This document shows positions 49,901 through 59,411 of a stretch of DNA of 64,000 nucleotides, piece by piece; the stretch's first letter is position 1; each line of letters opens with the position of its first letter. Under the pieces are notes generated by a model. The model saw only the letters and a list, made by a program, of their open reading frames with translations, made no database searches and was not told where the DNA came from. The stretch spans positions 372,001-436,000 of the forward strand of contig NC_054688.1 in assembly GCF_011074885.1 (NCBI RefSeq), in the 5' to 3' direction. Origin of the DNA: Brettanomyces bruxellensis. Lineage: Eukaryota; Ascomycota; Pichiomycetes; Pichiales; Pichiaceae. The translations under genes were made by a program, and so were the position numbers.

Positions 49901-50506
49901 CGTGATTTCATTCCTGTTGCGGGTACGCCAAGAACGAAAAAAAAAACGCTATTCACCTCGGGCCAATCTAATTTCCTAAACGAGCAATCCAGGGATGATG
50001 AATGAGATGGCTCCGGCTAAGAAGCCGTTTGAAAACAGAAACATCCGGGACCTATATTACACAGGTAACGATGAACGATGAATACCTTTATATTGGACTT
50101 GGCGGAGTTCAAAAATACTAACCGGAGTTAAAAAATCGGCTCGAAATACAGTAATCAAGCAAATTTCATCAATTTAACTTTAATTACATATTTAAATCAT
50201 TTACGACGCTAGGAAGTTGACATGCACTGTGAACGTTTCTTTTTACTTTGTGTCATTATTTAGTTTGACATACTGCGCGAGCCCTTAAAATTTTTAAGTC
50301 TTATTTATATGTTGAGCTTTATCTGGCAGTAAATTGGATCAGCATCCTGTTGGCTAACGTTTTTTTCTTAGGATTCACATCCAGTCGGACTCTTTCCTAT
50401 TTTATCAGAATACTGTGAAACAAAATACGTTTATACGCAAGCTAGACAAAGATAACCCAGTCTCTACACACAAAATAGCGCTCATAGTATCTATCGCATA
50501 TTAATT

Positions 50507-52051
50507 ATGATAAACTTTTTGCAGAAGTCTCTCTTTAGGAAACGATCAGGGAGTGAAGGTTTTACGTCTCAATCAGCCGAAGATCTCGCAAACCTGAAGA
50601 CTCTTTCTGTAACATCGCATAAAACAATCAACACACATGCAGTCGATTCCTTAAATTCAGGTAATACACTTAGTACGCTAAATGCGCTGGATGCTAGACT
50701 ATCAAATTCTTCCTCAAGCGAATCTGAGAAGAAAGATCAAGTTAACGAGACAAAGAATTCTCAGAAAGACGACGAAGATGAAATTAACGAGGAAGACCTT
50801 TATCCAAACGGTGGTATCAAGGCATACACAGTTGTTTTTGGCAGTTTCTGCTGTTGCGTGACACTATTTGGTATGATGGACAGCATTGGTGTCATCGAAG
50901 CATATGTGCAGATTCATCAACTCTCGACAACAGCGGTCTCATCTATTTCATGGATATTCTCCATCTTCATGTTTATATCCATGTTTTTGGGAATTATCAC
51001 TGGACCTTTATATGATCTTTTTGGTTCACAACAACTTTTGGTTATCGGAGCGGGCTTCACGTTTGTAGGAATATTCTGCACAGGAGAATGTACCGAGGTT
51101 TATCAGTTTGTACTAAGTTTTGGTATTTGCTTGGGCTTGGGAACAGGATTTATGATGACTCCTGCGGTTTCGGCGGTTTCTAGTTGGTTTGGAAAAGGCC
51201 ACCGAGCCTTCTTTTTGGGAATTGTCCAATCAGGTGGCTCTGTTGGTGGTGTTATATTCCCTATTCTTCTCAGGTCCATGTTCCCAAAGCATGGCTTCAA
51301 GTGGTCAATGCGTATTTTAGCATTTCTAAACCTTGGGCTAGACATTATTGGAGCTTTCCTTGCAAAGGATAGACTTAAAGAATTGAAGCATCTTCAGGGA
51401 AAATCCGAAACTGGAACAATTTGGGATAAGATTAAGCATTCAATCGATCCAAAGGCTTTTAAAGATCGTTCTTTCCTATTCTTGACTTTAAGTCTATTTC
51501 TAAACGAATTTGCCGACACCATTGTTCTAACATACATTTCCTCATATGCAATTTCTCAGGGAGTGTCACAACAGGAAAGTTACAACATGGTGACCATCCT
51601 GAATGCGTTGGGAATTATTGGCTCTTACATTCCATCGTATCTCGCAAATGCTTACGGTGCATTTAATATGATGGCACTTGTTTCAGGAACCTTGACGTTA
51701 GTTATTTTCATAATATGGCTACCATTTGGCCAATATAAGGCAGCATTATACGTGTTTGTGTCTATATTTGGTTTCTGCTGTGCCTCAACTTTCGCACTTA
51801 CTGGAGCTACTATCAGCGAGGTTACTAAAAAGACTTCCGATTTTGGAAAGAGATATGGAACTGCCTATTCTTTTGTCTCATTTGGTTGCTTGCTATCCTT
51901 GCCAATCTCTGGTGCGTTCATTAGGCAGAAAACAAACACATACTACAGGCACATGGTGATATTCAATGCCTGCATGAGTCTCTTAGCTACATTTTTCTTC
52001 CTATTGACAAGGTACACAATTGTTGGGAGAAAAATAAAGGTGGCAGTTTAA
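50507..52051 (+). CDS. MCH-type MFS transporter (monocarboxylate-porter family)
   Basis: 514 residues. A Ser/Asn-rich cytoplasmic tail of about 100 residues precedes 12 predicted spans. The first span begins after YPNGGIKAYTVVFGSF, which corresponds to the PDGG..W start of monocarboxylate porters. Other family features are ISWIFSIFMFISMFLGIITG, the half-motif GPLYDLFGSQQLL, WFGKGHRAFFLGIVQSGGSV and a long central loop at about residues 285-315. S. cerevisiae has five such genes (MCH1-5), of which Mch5 carries riboflavin and the others do not act as proven monocarboxylate carriers. I cannot assign which paralogue this is or its substrate. The ATG at 50507 is the first of the frame. Confidence 0.85.
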   Translation: MINFLQKSLFRKRSGSEGFTSQSAEDLANLKTLSVTSHKTINTHAVDSLNSGNTLSTLNALDARLSNSSSSESEKKDQVNETKNSQKDDEDEINEEDLYPNGGIKAYTVVFGSFCCCVTLFGMMDSIGVIEAYVQIHQLSTTAVSSISWIFSIFMFISMFLGIITGPLYDLFGSQQLLVIGAGFTFVGIFCTGECTEVYQFVLSFGICLGLGTGFMMTPAVSAVSSWFGKGHRAFFLGIVQSGGSVGGVIFPILLRSMFPKHGFKWSMRILAFLNLGLDIIGAFLAKDRLKELKHLQGKSETGTIWDKIKHSIDPKAFKDRSFLFLTLSLFLNEFADTIVLTYISSYAISQGVSQQESYNMVTILNALGIIGSYIPSYLANAYGAFNMMALVSGTLTLVIFIIWLPFGQYKAALYVFVSIFGFCCASTFALTGATISEVTKKTSDFGKRYGTAYSFVSFGCLLSLPISGAFIRQKTNTYYRHMVIFNACMSLLATFFFLLTRYTIVGRKIKVAV

Positions 52052-52867
52052 TTTTGGCATTATCCCGGTTCATGCATATACAATATTTTGAGATGTACAT
52101 TAATCGTAAGCTGGAGTTTAATATAAATATAAATTTATCCGACACTTGTAAGTCCGTATACGGTGAAGTATTATGCACAGAACACGTGACAAGACATATA
52201 ATACGCATACAATCTACAATTTGGAGGACTATAAATCCAAACTTGGACCTCAGGCGATTTAGCTTCTCAACTGTTTGATATTACTTGACCTTAATCAAGA
52301 CGTCTAGAACTTTAGAACTGACGTACGCATGCATGCATACATTGACACTCTTAATGGATTGTTACGTAAATGGTATACATCCTGACACCAAATAAGGAGA
52401 AAAATTCGTCCACGTGATACATGCACACCTCACACCGCTATCAAACAAATTTAATCCAGCCGTTAAAGTTAGGCTTTGTAAAAAGTTAAATGTTATAACT
52501 GTGTAATGTATACAATTAGCAGTTTAAATATGTATATTAACAAGAAACATCTGGTCAAGTAATAGATCCAATTCAACCTTCGAGAAAGTGTAAATTTAAT
52601 GTTGGGGCTTGCAAGGAAAAGACAGTCACAATCTATATGGAAATCCGCGGTTTTATTTTATACCCCTGGGACCAGAAATCTAGGTGAGGGCGGGCTCCAA
52701 AAAAAAATAATTAATAAAATTTTTTTGAAGCAGATGGGTCCCGCGAGAGCAGGGTGAAATTTCACAAAAAGTGAAATAGAGCAGAACCCAAAGTTAACAT
52801 CGTACAAACCCAGGTATCGAAAGAAAGCTATAACGTGCTATCAGCAAGTAATAGATCATATAACAAA
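52052..52867. other. Intergenic: transporter 3' end / RPL31 promoter
   Basis: 816 bases. Two CACGTG cores (52184-52189 in ACACGTGAC, 52411-52416 in CCACGTGAT) are candidate Cbf1 sites for RPL31, as in other non-Saccharomyces yeasts. GC-richer patches lie at 52660-52760. No RNA gene seen. Confidence 0.5.
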
Positions 52868-53739
52868 ATGGCCGCTTCGCTTAAGGAACCAGTTAGCAGA
52901 GAGTACACCATCAACCTCCACAAAAGGGTATGTTTGATTTAACAAATATGTGATAGTTTGAATTATTGTGATGAACAGTAGAGGACGGATGACTTAATTC
53001 TCGTTAATGTTTTAGTTCAAAAACAGAAGAGTTTAGGGAACAGCGATATGTTGTGTTCAAGCAAGGACTGTGTGGATTCACTCAAGATTTACATTTGGAG
53101 ATGCCAAGACAGATTATATAAAGATATGAAATGCATTTGGAAGGAAAGTGAACATGTGGACTACCTTAATTTAATCAACAGGTTATCACTACAACACTAT
53201 TGGAAATGGGACAATCAGTCACTTTGTAAGCAGGAGACTACGGATAGAAAGTTTGGATTTGGAAAGGGACAATGAGAAATCTGGCAACATGTGGTGATTA
53301 TGCCAAAGCAATGAAAACAGGTTATATTTGATAGACAAGAGTGTTGCATTCAACGGAGCATGGGTCTGCTAAATTGAGAATTTATTGCAAACTATCAATA
53401 AACCAACAGATATGTTTTAAGTACATCAATACTAACATTATACGCTTTTTTTAGTTGCACGGTATCCAATTCAAGAGAAGAGCTCCAAGAGCTGTGAAGG
53501 AGATCAAGAAGTTCGCCACATTGCACATGGGAACAGAGGATGTCAGATTGGACCCTAAGTTGAATGTCGCTTTGTGGAAGAGAGGTATCCAGGGTGTCCC
53601 AACCAGATTGAGACTTAGAATCTCCAGAAAGAAGAACGAGGAGGAGAGTGCTAAGTCGAAGATGTTCTCTTACGTTGAGTACGTTAATGTTCCATCTATC
53701 AAGGGATTGCAGACTACTGTTGTTGAGGATGAGGCTTAA
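52868..53739 (+). CDS. RPL31: RPL31 (eL31), ribosomal protein, one intron
   Basis: Protein eL31 of the 60S subunit at the rim of the peptide exit tunnel. Exons 52868-52927 and 53455-53739 give 114 residues, the family's normal length. Exon 1 encodes MAASLKEPVSREYTINLHKR, and exon 2 resumes with LHGIQFKRRAPRAVKEIKKF, the invariant junction region. HMGTEDVRLDPKLN and RLRLRISRKKNEEE follow. Splicing is needed, since the second exon has no ATG at its start. The gene lies convergent to DUS4, as RPL31B does in S. cerevisiae. Confidence 0.97.
52928..53454 (+). other. RPL31: Spliceosomal intron of RPL31
   Basis: 527 bases, phase 0. Donor GTATGT at 52928-52933, branch point TACTAAC at 53430-53436, acceptor TTTTTTTAG ending at 53454. 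A box-C-like GTGATGA occurs at 52968-52974, but no matching CTGA is present, so I do not call an intronic snoRNA. Confidence 0.95.
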
Positions 53740-54915
53740 GTTTAGGTGTACTGGCTCTTCTGACTCTATAATAATATATACAAAAATGCAATGTTCCATA
53801 ATTCCTTAACAGGAGTGCTTTTTAGAAAGTTGCTATTTGCAGAGTGTGCATGCTGTGTAGTGCAGTGTTGTAGTTTACTAGAGGGTGTTCAGATATCTTC
53901 ACTGGTAAAGTGGAGAAAATGCTTATTTTTCAGTTGAATGATGATTGCTTATTAGTGCACCCCTGAGGTAGAGCCCGGAACACACTGATGGATTCAACGA
54001 TAAACATAGAAGCATCAGGAAAAAGGGTAACGAAGGAAAACATACATACATCCCATAAAACCACATTATGCTCCAACTCACACCAAATCGACCCAAAAAT
54101 ACCCCAACATACTGTTCAACCAACTACTAAATTACAATTACCATATACAATTACCACATACAACACATTCAGGCACAGCATACCCATAAAAACGCCACAC
54201 CTTTTAATTCTGCTAGCCTTACTCGAATGCATATTTGGTTAGTAAAAGTGCCCTGAGAGACATCACTAGCTTTTGATAGAGCCATCTTACATTCACATTC
54301 TGCTAAAAACGAATATTCAGTGTAACTATGACAAATTAAAAAAGCAATCATCACAAAATGGCGGGCTAGATTCGGTATCTCAAAACGAGACAAACCACTT
54401 GTAGCCCTATGAGAAAGCCAAGTATAAACCTGAACTTTCCTTGCTCGTGATTGAAATGAGGATCATCATAATAAGTTTAAAGCAGAAAGGAAGGTGCTCC
54501 ACAAATTAGTGAAAAGTATACATACTCTTCCTGTAATGTGCAACAAAGCTTGTTGATGCCTTCCAGAATTGAAGCCAGAAATGCATACCGGCTTTCATAA
54601 AGAAACCACTTAACTATATGAGTAGAAGCACAAAATTTTGCAGACTAGTTCTTCTCTTTTTTATAGGTAAAAAACTTTTGGGGTTTTCGAGGAGAAAAAA
54701 AAAAAGTGAAATGTGAAAAATTAGGGAGGGGGAAAAACAGAGTTCAGACCTAGCGTTGCGGGTTAGTACAGCGCGGCTGATTTCAGCATACTTTGAATTA
54801 AACCCCAGAACTGTCTACCCTAACGGCGAAATCCAACAGAATAGTACTATTTGGAATCTATAAAACATCTAAATTATCATATACATCCTCTCCTACAGGT
54901 ACATTCTCATCTAAG
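53740..54915. other. Convergent intergenic region RPL31 / DUS4
   Basis: 1.2 kb between two stop codons, unusually long for convergent yeast genes. It contains a candidate box C/D snoRNA near its start. The remaining sequence holds no convincing gene; the short Thr-rich frame at 53988-54242 looks random. Confidence 0.5.
53933..53998 (+). ncRNA. Candidate box C/D snoRNA downstream of RPL31
   Basis: Box C ATGATGA at 53938-53944, D' CTGA at 53963-53966 and box D CTGA at 53985-53988. GTTGAAT at 53933-53939 and its perfect complement ATTCAAC at 53992-53998 could form the terminal stem (two bases overlap box C). It would be compact at about 66 bases, shorter than most yeast snoRNAs. Guides would be the 18 bases before each CTGA; I could not match them to rRNA from memory. 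Confidence 0.35.
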
Positions 54916-56097
54916 CTACAATTTTAGCCTTCTTCCAGTAGTCTGCCTGCTCTCCTTTTTTCGATCTTCCAAATTCCTCTCCTCGACATCTTTATACGGA
55001 AAATTGACGGCTGATCCAAAGCCAGCATCACCAGAACGCTTCAGTGTAAAGTGCTTGTCAAAAAAGTCCAGCATTTCGGCAAAGCAGGTTGCCTCATTAA
55101 GCTCAATATGAAGCTTTTTGGATGTTTGACTCTCGAGCATACAGCTTACATGATGCTGTATGAGTCTAAACGGAAGTCCATATGAGGAAGCCAGGTCCAA
55201 AAAGAGCTCTACCGCACCCCACGGCGTATCTTTAAATCCAGCAAACATCGCCGGATTGTATAAAACACCCCTAACTGCCATTACTCCATCACAACCAGTA
55301 TATTTGCAAATGCTGTATGCATCTTTAAGGCTCCGGCAATCTCCGTTGGCTATAATTGGCACAGTTGCGATCTCTTTGATGGCCTTAATCTTGCCGAAAT
55401 CTGCAGGAACCGAAGATCGCGTGTTCTTTGTTCTTCCGTGAACAGTTATAAAATCCACACCTGCATCCTCTACACACTTCACAAACTCTATAGTCTCTGC
55501 TATATCCGCGTGAACTCTGATTTTGACCTCCATTACAAGTGTATCCCCATACTTTTTCTTCAAGGCACGAACCATATCTGCCACTAGCTCCTTTTTCGAC
55601 ATGAGTGCTGCTCCTATTCCCTCTCGAACTTGCTCCTTAATGGGGCAACCACAGTTGAGACCTATACCATCAACATAAGGATGCACCATCTCGCACATTC
55701 GAAGCAAGTCTGTCACGTTATTGGCTCCAACCTGCAGAATTAACGGCCTGTCACCTGCATTCGTTGTAAAATCACTAATTCTTGCATTTTCATGCCGCAC
55801 GAACTCCCGTGCTAAGATCATAGGTGTGTAAACTATGTCTGTTTTGTAATGTCGCACCAACTCCCGGAATGGAAGCTTCGAGTATCGAACCATTGGTCCG
55901 GCTACAAACACCGGTCGTCCTTCTTTCTTGCAACGAGCTATAACTGCCATGGGATTGTCCTCTGGACTTCTTTTAGGTAAATTTGACGTCATCTCCGGGC
56001 TGAACCTCGTAAAAAACTTAAATTTATCACTTGAAACCTGCTGGAAGACTTTCCTTACCTGCCTTTGAAGCTTTGAAGCGTTCTTCCAGACAAACAT
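54916..56097 (-). CDS. DUS4: DUS4, tRNA dihydrouridine synthase
   Basis: Dus4 reduces uridine to dihydrouridine at positions 20a and 20b of tRNA with FMN and NADPH. 393 residues (S. cerevisiae 367). The TIM barrel begins with VFVAGPMVRYSKLPFRELVR; the VRYSKL form is typical of Dus4 rather than Dus1. The catalytic cysteine is in GIGLNCGCPI; FMN and substrate motifs are VKIRVHADIAET, ITVHGRTKNTR, PIIANGDCRS and DGVMAVRGVLYNPAMF. The C-terminal helical domain follows. The first 50 residues are basic and poorly conserved (MFVWKNASKLQRQVRKVFQQ) and might act as a targeting signal; a start at the internal Met near residue 36 or 50 would give the usual length. Confidence 0.92.
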   Translation of the reverse strand: MFVWKNASKLQRQVRKVFQQVSSDKFKFFTRFSPEMTSNLPKRSPEDNPMAVIARCKKEGRPVFVAGPMVRYSKLPFRELVRHYKTDIVYTPMILAREFVRHENARISDFTTNAGDRPLILQVGANNVTDLLRMCEMVHPYVDGIGLNCGCPIKEQVREGIGAALMSKKELVADMVRALKKKYGDTLVMEVKIRVHADIAETIEFVKCVEDAGVDFITVHGRTKNTRSSVPADFGKIKAIKEIATVPIIANGDCRSLKDAYSICKYTGCDGVMAVRGVLYNPAMFAGFKDTPWGAVELFLDLASSYGLPFRLIQHHVSCMLESQTSKKLHIELNEATCFAEMLDFFDKHFTLKRSGDAGFGSAVNFPYKDVEERNLEDRKKESRQTTGRRLKL

Positions 56098-56627
56098 ACA
56101 CCTACTCTTAGTGGTTTAGTGTGTGGAGCACATGTAGGGAGAATATATGAAAGAGGTGAAAGTGAAAAAAAAAAAAAAAAAAAAAAAAACGTTTCTCGCA
56201 TTTTGCGGAGTGGCACTACATCTAACTCATACAAAACCAAATTAGCAATCAGAATGATACACATTAAAGTGCATATTGCTGCACACTCGCTTATGCAATT
56301 TTGGTACTACATCATCCAAAACGGCATAACTCATTGCTTTTGTTCATATGCTCTCTTCATGATGCAATCAATGCATTAACTTACAATCAGGAATGAGATC
56401 TGCACAGCCAAGGTCGATAAGTGAAAAAAAAAAAGTTAAAAAAATGAGGTGAAAATTTCGCATGGGCCTGAATTGCAGTATGGGAGAAGCAACAACATGA
56501 ATCAGACAAGAAGAGTCCAACAATTGCTTCGAAATCATTATCTTTGAAGAATCTGAAAGCATTTTTGATTATTTGAAATTTTAGGGCAAAAGAAAGACTT
56601 GAAGAATAGTTTCAGAGACAAAACAGC
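56098..56627. promoter_or_regulatory. Shared divergent promoter DUS4 / DUS3
   Basis: 530 bases between the start codons of two tRNA dihydrouridine synthases. Contains a run of 25 A at 56165-56189 close to DUS4 and a shorter A run near 56424. No other clear element. Confidence 0.5.
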
Positions 56628-58553
56628 ATGCCTTCGGAAGTACAGGAAAGTGATCGCAAAAGAACAAACGAAGAAGTAGAGAAAATTACAGATGATAATC
56701 ACGGGCCAGAAACAAAGAAGCAAAAGTCCGAGGTTGAGGAAAGTAAGGACAGCTGGAAGAAAGGAGAGGCTCCAATTAAAGAAGAGTACAGAGTGCATGA
56801 CTCGTATGTTGGTGGAGAAATAGACGATGATGATTTGGAAGCAAGTAGAACATTTCGAGGAGACGAGGAGAATGGCAACAACAAGAAGGGAAAGAGAGTG
56901 AAGAGAAAGGGAAAGAATAGAGGACAGAATCACAATAGACGGCTGATCCAGGCAAGAGAACGCATCAAGTTGTGTGCTTCTGTGGTTGATCCTGAAGATG
57001 AAATACACACATGCCATTATGGAGCGGACAATTGCAAGTTTTCGCATGATGTGGATGCTTATTTGAAGGAGAAACCGGCCGACAATCCAGGTATGTGTCC
57101 AGTTTGGGAGAAGAATGGATACTGTCCAGCTGGTGTGAAGTGTAGATGGCTGGGGTCGCACTATGATAAAGAGAAGAAGAAACTAGTTTATAAAGACGGA
57201 TACGTGAGAAAGGAGGAGATGGGGGAGTTGAACTGGATCTCGGGGTCCCAAAAGCACACACTTCAGAAGCGAAAGGTCCCACTCACCAAGTCGGATGATA
57301 TTACGAAATGGATCGATGAGATTTATCGGGGAAAATCTCCGGAAGAGGTAAGAAAGGAGGAGCAGGAGCATGCAGCAACTTATATAGAGCCACCATTCAG
57401 GCCATGCGAGAAGAAGGATCTCCATTTGAAGGGAAAGAAGATTGTGGCACCATTAACAACAGTTGGAAACCTCCCGTTCAGGCGTTTAATGAGAACTTTG
57501 GGTGCAGATGTGACATATTCAGAAATGGCACTCTGTCTTCCACTTATCCAGGGTTCGAAGTCAGAGTGGGCCCTAATGAAGGCTCACCAGAGTGAGTACC
57601 CAGGCTTTGGAGTGCAGCTTGCAGCATCAAAGCATTGGCAGACTTCTAAAGCTGTCGAAGCCATTGCCAAACTTGCACCAAACGTCTCAGAGTTCAATTT
57701 GAACTGCGGATGTCCGATCGACTTGCTTTTCCGTAAAGGTGAGGGCAGCGGGTTGATGGATAACCCAAACAGGATGCTCAGGATTCTCAAAGGCATGAAT
57801 TACTGCTCGGGTGACATCCCCGTCACAGTTAAGATGAGAATGGGTGTGAGAGATGAAAAGCCGCTTGCAAAGCAGATTGTCGAAAAGTTACTTCCAGAAG
57901 GTGATGTGGCGGCAATCACGATCCACGGAAGATCACGTAAGCAGCGGTACACCAGGCTGGCCAATTGGGATTATGTTGGAGAGACGGCATCAGTAGTGAA
58001 GGGGTGGTATGAAGAAAACGAAGACACTCAGGCAAGTAAGGAGAAGGCAGAGTTGAGACCTGTGTATGTTGTTGGAAACGGAGACTGTTACACGTATGAA
58101 GATTACAATAAGGACATGTCTTATCCTGGAATGGATGCAGTGATGATTGGCCGAGGAGCATTGATAAAGCCTTGGATATTCGAGGAGATTGATTCTCAGC
58201 AGTATCTCGATAAGACTGCAAGCGAGAGACTCTCGATTATTGAGCAGTACAGCAAGTTTGCATTGGACCACTGGGGTTCGGATGAGTTTGGAGTGAACAC
58301 TGCTAGACGGTACATGTGTGAGTTTTTGTCGTTTACATACCGGTATGTGCCTGTTGGTCTACTTGAGAGGCTTCCACCGAAATTAAACCAGAGACCTCCT
58401 CCTTACAGAGGCAGAAACGAGCTTGAAACTCTTCTTGCATCTCCAGATTACAAGGATTGGATCAAGATCACGGAGATGTTTCTTGGAAAGGCAGATGATG
58501 GATTCTCCTTTATTCCAAAGCATAAGAGTAACTCATATGAGAATCCGAACTGA
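56628..58553 (+). CDS. DUS3: DUS3, tRNA dihydrouridine synthase with CCCH zinc fingers
   Basis: Dus3 makes dihydrouridine at position 47 of tRNA and also modifies some mRNAs. 641 residues (S. cerevisiae 668). N-terminal 110 residues are charged and end in a Lys/Arg-rich patch (KKGKRVKRKGKNRGQNHNRR). Two CCCH zinc fingers follow at about 115-182 (CHYGADNCKFSH and CPVWEKNGYCPAGVKCRWL). The TIM barrel contains APLTTVGNLPFRRLMRTLGA, the catalytic cysteine in FNLNCGCPIDLLFRKGEG, VKMRMGVRD, ITIHGRSRKQRYTR, VVGNGDCYTYEDY and DAVMIGRGALIKPWIFEEI. All expected parts are present. Confidence 0.96.
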   Translation: MPSEVQESDRKRTNEEVEKITDDNHGPETKKQKSEVEESKDSWKKGEAPIKEEYRVHDSYVGGEIDDDDLEASRTFRGDEENGNNKKGKRVKRKGKNRGQNHNRRLIQARERIKLCASVVDPEDEIHTCHYGADNCKFSHDVDAYLKEKPADNPGMCPVWEKNGYCPAGVKCRWLGSHYDKEKKKLVYKDGYVRKEEMGELNWISGSQKHTLQKRKVPLTKSDDITKWIDEIYRGKSPEEVRKEEQEHAATYIEPPFRPCEKKDLHLKGKKIVAPLTTVGNLPFRRLMRTLGADVTYSEMALCLPLIQGSKSEWALMKAHQSEYPGFGVQLAASKHWQTSKAVEAIAKLAPNVSEFNLNCGCPIDLLFRKGEGSGLMDNPNRMLRILKGMNYCSGDIPVTVKMRMGVRDEKPLAKQIVEKLLPEGDVAAITIHGRSRKQRYTRLANWDYVGETASVVKGWYEENEDTQASKEKAELRPVYVVGNGDCYTYEDYNKDMSYPGMDAVMIGRGALIKPWIFEEIDSQQYLDKTASERLSIIEQYSKFALDHWGSDEFGVNTARRYMCEFLSFTYRYVPVGLLERLPPKLNQRPPPYRGRNELETLLASPDYKDWIKITEMFLGKADDGFSFIPKHKSNSYENPN

Positions 58554-58787
58554 GGAGGGGAGGTTGGAAATAACGAGTGATACTAATAAATGATGAGGGA
58601 AGAAATGAACGTACCAGATAAACGCAAGACCACTTATTTTGACATGAAATCAGAACCTTGGTTGGATACTTAGTACTTGGGTAGAAATATAGTTAGATAC
58701 TTAGATGCTTAGTTACTAACTTAGATACTTAGTTACATAACCAATTGCACGCACCGAACTGTGCATACGCCACGGAACCTTCAACCC
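58554..58787. other. Convergent 3' region DUS3 / YET gene with short repeats
   Basis: 234 bases. Positions 58668-58738 consist of degenerate repeats of TTAGATACTTAG-like words, including a chance TACTAAC. No gene. Confidence 0.5.
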
Positions 58788-59411
58788 TCAATTAGCCTTC
58801 TTATCCAAAGACTCGTAGTCCTTTGATAATGCCTCGGCCTGTTTCTTAAGCCTCTTCATCTCCTTTTCGCTGTCCTTGATCTTTTGCCTCACATCCTTGG
58901 CGTTCTTCTCATCCACAGTACTGAGTTTGTCCAACTTTGCACCCTTCTGCTGCCTGGCAAGCTCCTCCTTTACATTCAGAAGATCATACACCAAATCGTA
59001 AGTTCTCTTAACAACGAGCGAGAAAAACAACGTGAGCCCGCACAAATACACGTTTCTCTGAGCATAGAATCTCCTGCTCTGGATCTCTGCTCTTGTTGAG
59101 CCGCTGGCGATGCCCGGATTGCCTTGAGGTGGTGGAGGCATTCCAGAATGTTCGGGGACAAAGCCACCATTATCCATGTTGTACAACTCGTTCGTCACCT
59201 TGTTCATTCGATGCAAGGAGTCCACGAACAACACACCAATGAATCCAATGACACATTTGAAGAATATCTGGAATTTTTCGGAGTGGAATGGGATGTTTAT
59301 TGAGTTGAGAAGTGGCTTTCTCACCTTTGGTGGAAGGGGAAGAGATATGATGGCAAACAGGGCCATTTCCACCATCAACAGGGAGAAGACTAGTGTGTAT
59401 TGCAATGCCAT
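58788..59411 (-). CDS. YET3: YET/BAP31-family ER membrane protein
   Basis: BAP31 homologues are ER membrane proteins that associate with the translocon and help export of membrane proteins. From the ATG at 59411 the product has 207 residues (Yet3: 203; Yet1: 206). Three membrane spans: YTLVFSLLMVEMALFAIISL at the N-terminus (MALQYT is the usual start), one around FFKCVIGFIGVLFVDSLHRM, and one around YLCGLTLFFSLVVKRTYDLV. The cytoplasmic coiled coil (VKEELARQQKGAKLDKLS to EKEMKRLKKQAEALSKDYES) ends in KKAN, a KKxx ER-retrieval signal. The frame extends upstream through a low-complexity stretch without an ATG. YET3 is preferred over YET1 by length only. Confidence 0.85.
   Translation of the reverse strand: MALQYTLVFSLLMVEMALFAIISLPLPPKVRKPLLNSINIPFHSEKFQIFFKCVIGFIGVLFVDSLHRMNKVTNELYNMDNGGFVPEHSGMPPPPQGNPGIASGSTRAEIQSRRFYAQRNVYLCGLTLFFSLVVKRTYDLVYDLLNVKEELARQQKGAKLDKLSTVDEKNAKDVRQKIKDSEKEMKRLKKQAEALSKDYESLDKKAN

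Larger units (their letters stand above)
49196..50506. other. Divergent intergenic region SIF2 / monocarboxylate transporter
   Basis: 1.3 kb. Contains a HOMOL1-type site at 49521-49531 and a run of 22 T at 49879-49900. A short basic 70-codon frame at 49516-49728 is not convincing. Confidence 0.5.

Noticed and set aside
52968..52974. Box-C-like GTGATGA suggesting an intronic snoRNA in RPL31
   Set aside because: No CTGA box D follows within the intron.
53048..53275. 75-codon frame inside the RPL31 intron
   Set aside because: Lies wholly within a well-supported intron and shows no similarity.
54740..54850. GC-richer patch that might be a structured RNA
   Set aside because: Only a five-base complement (GTTAG/CTAAC) found; no known RNA motif.
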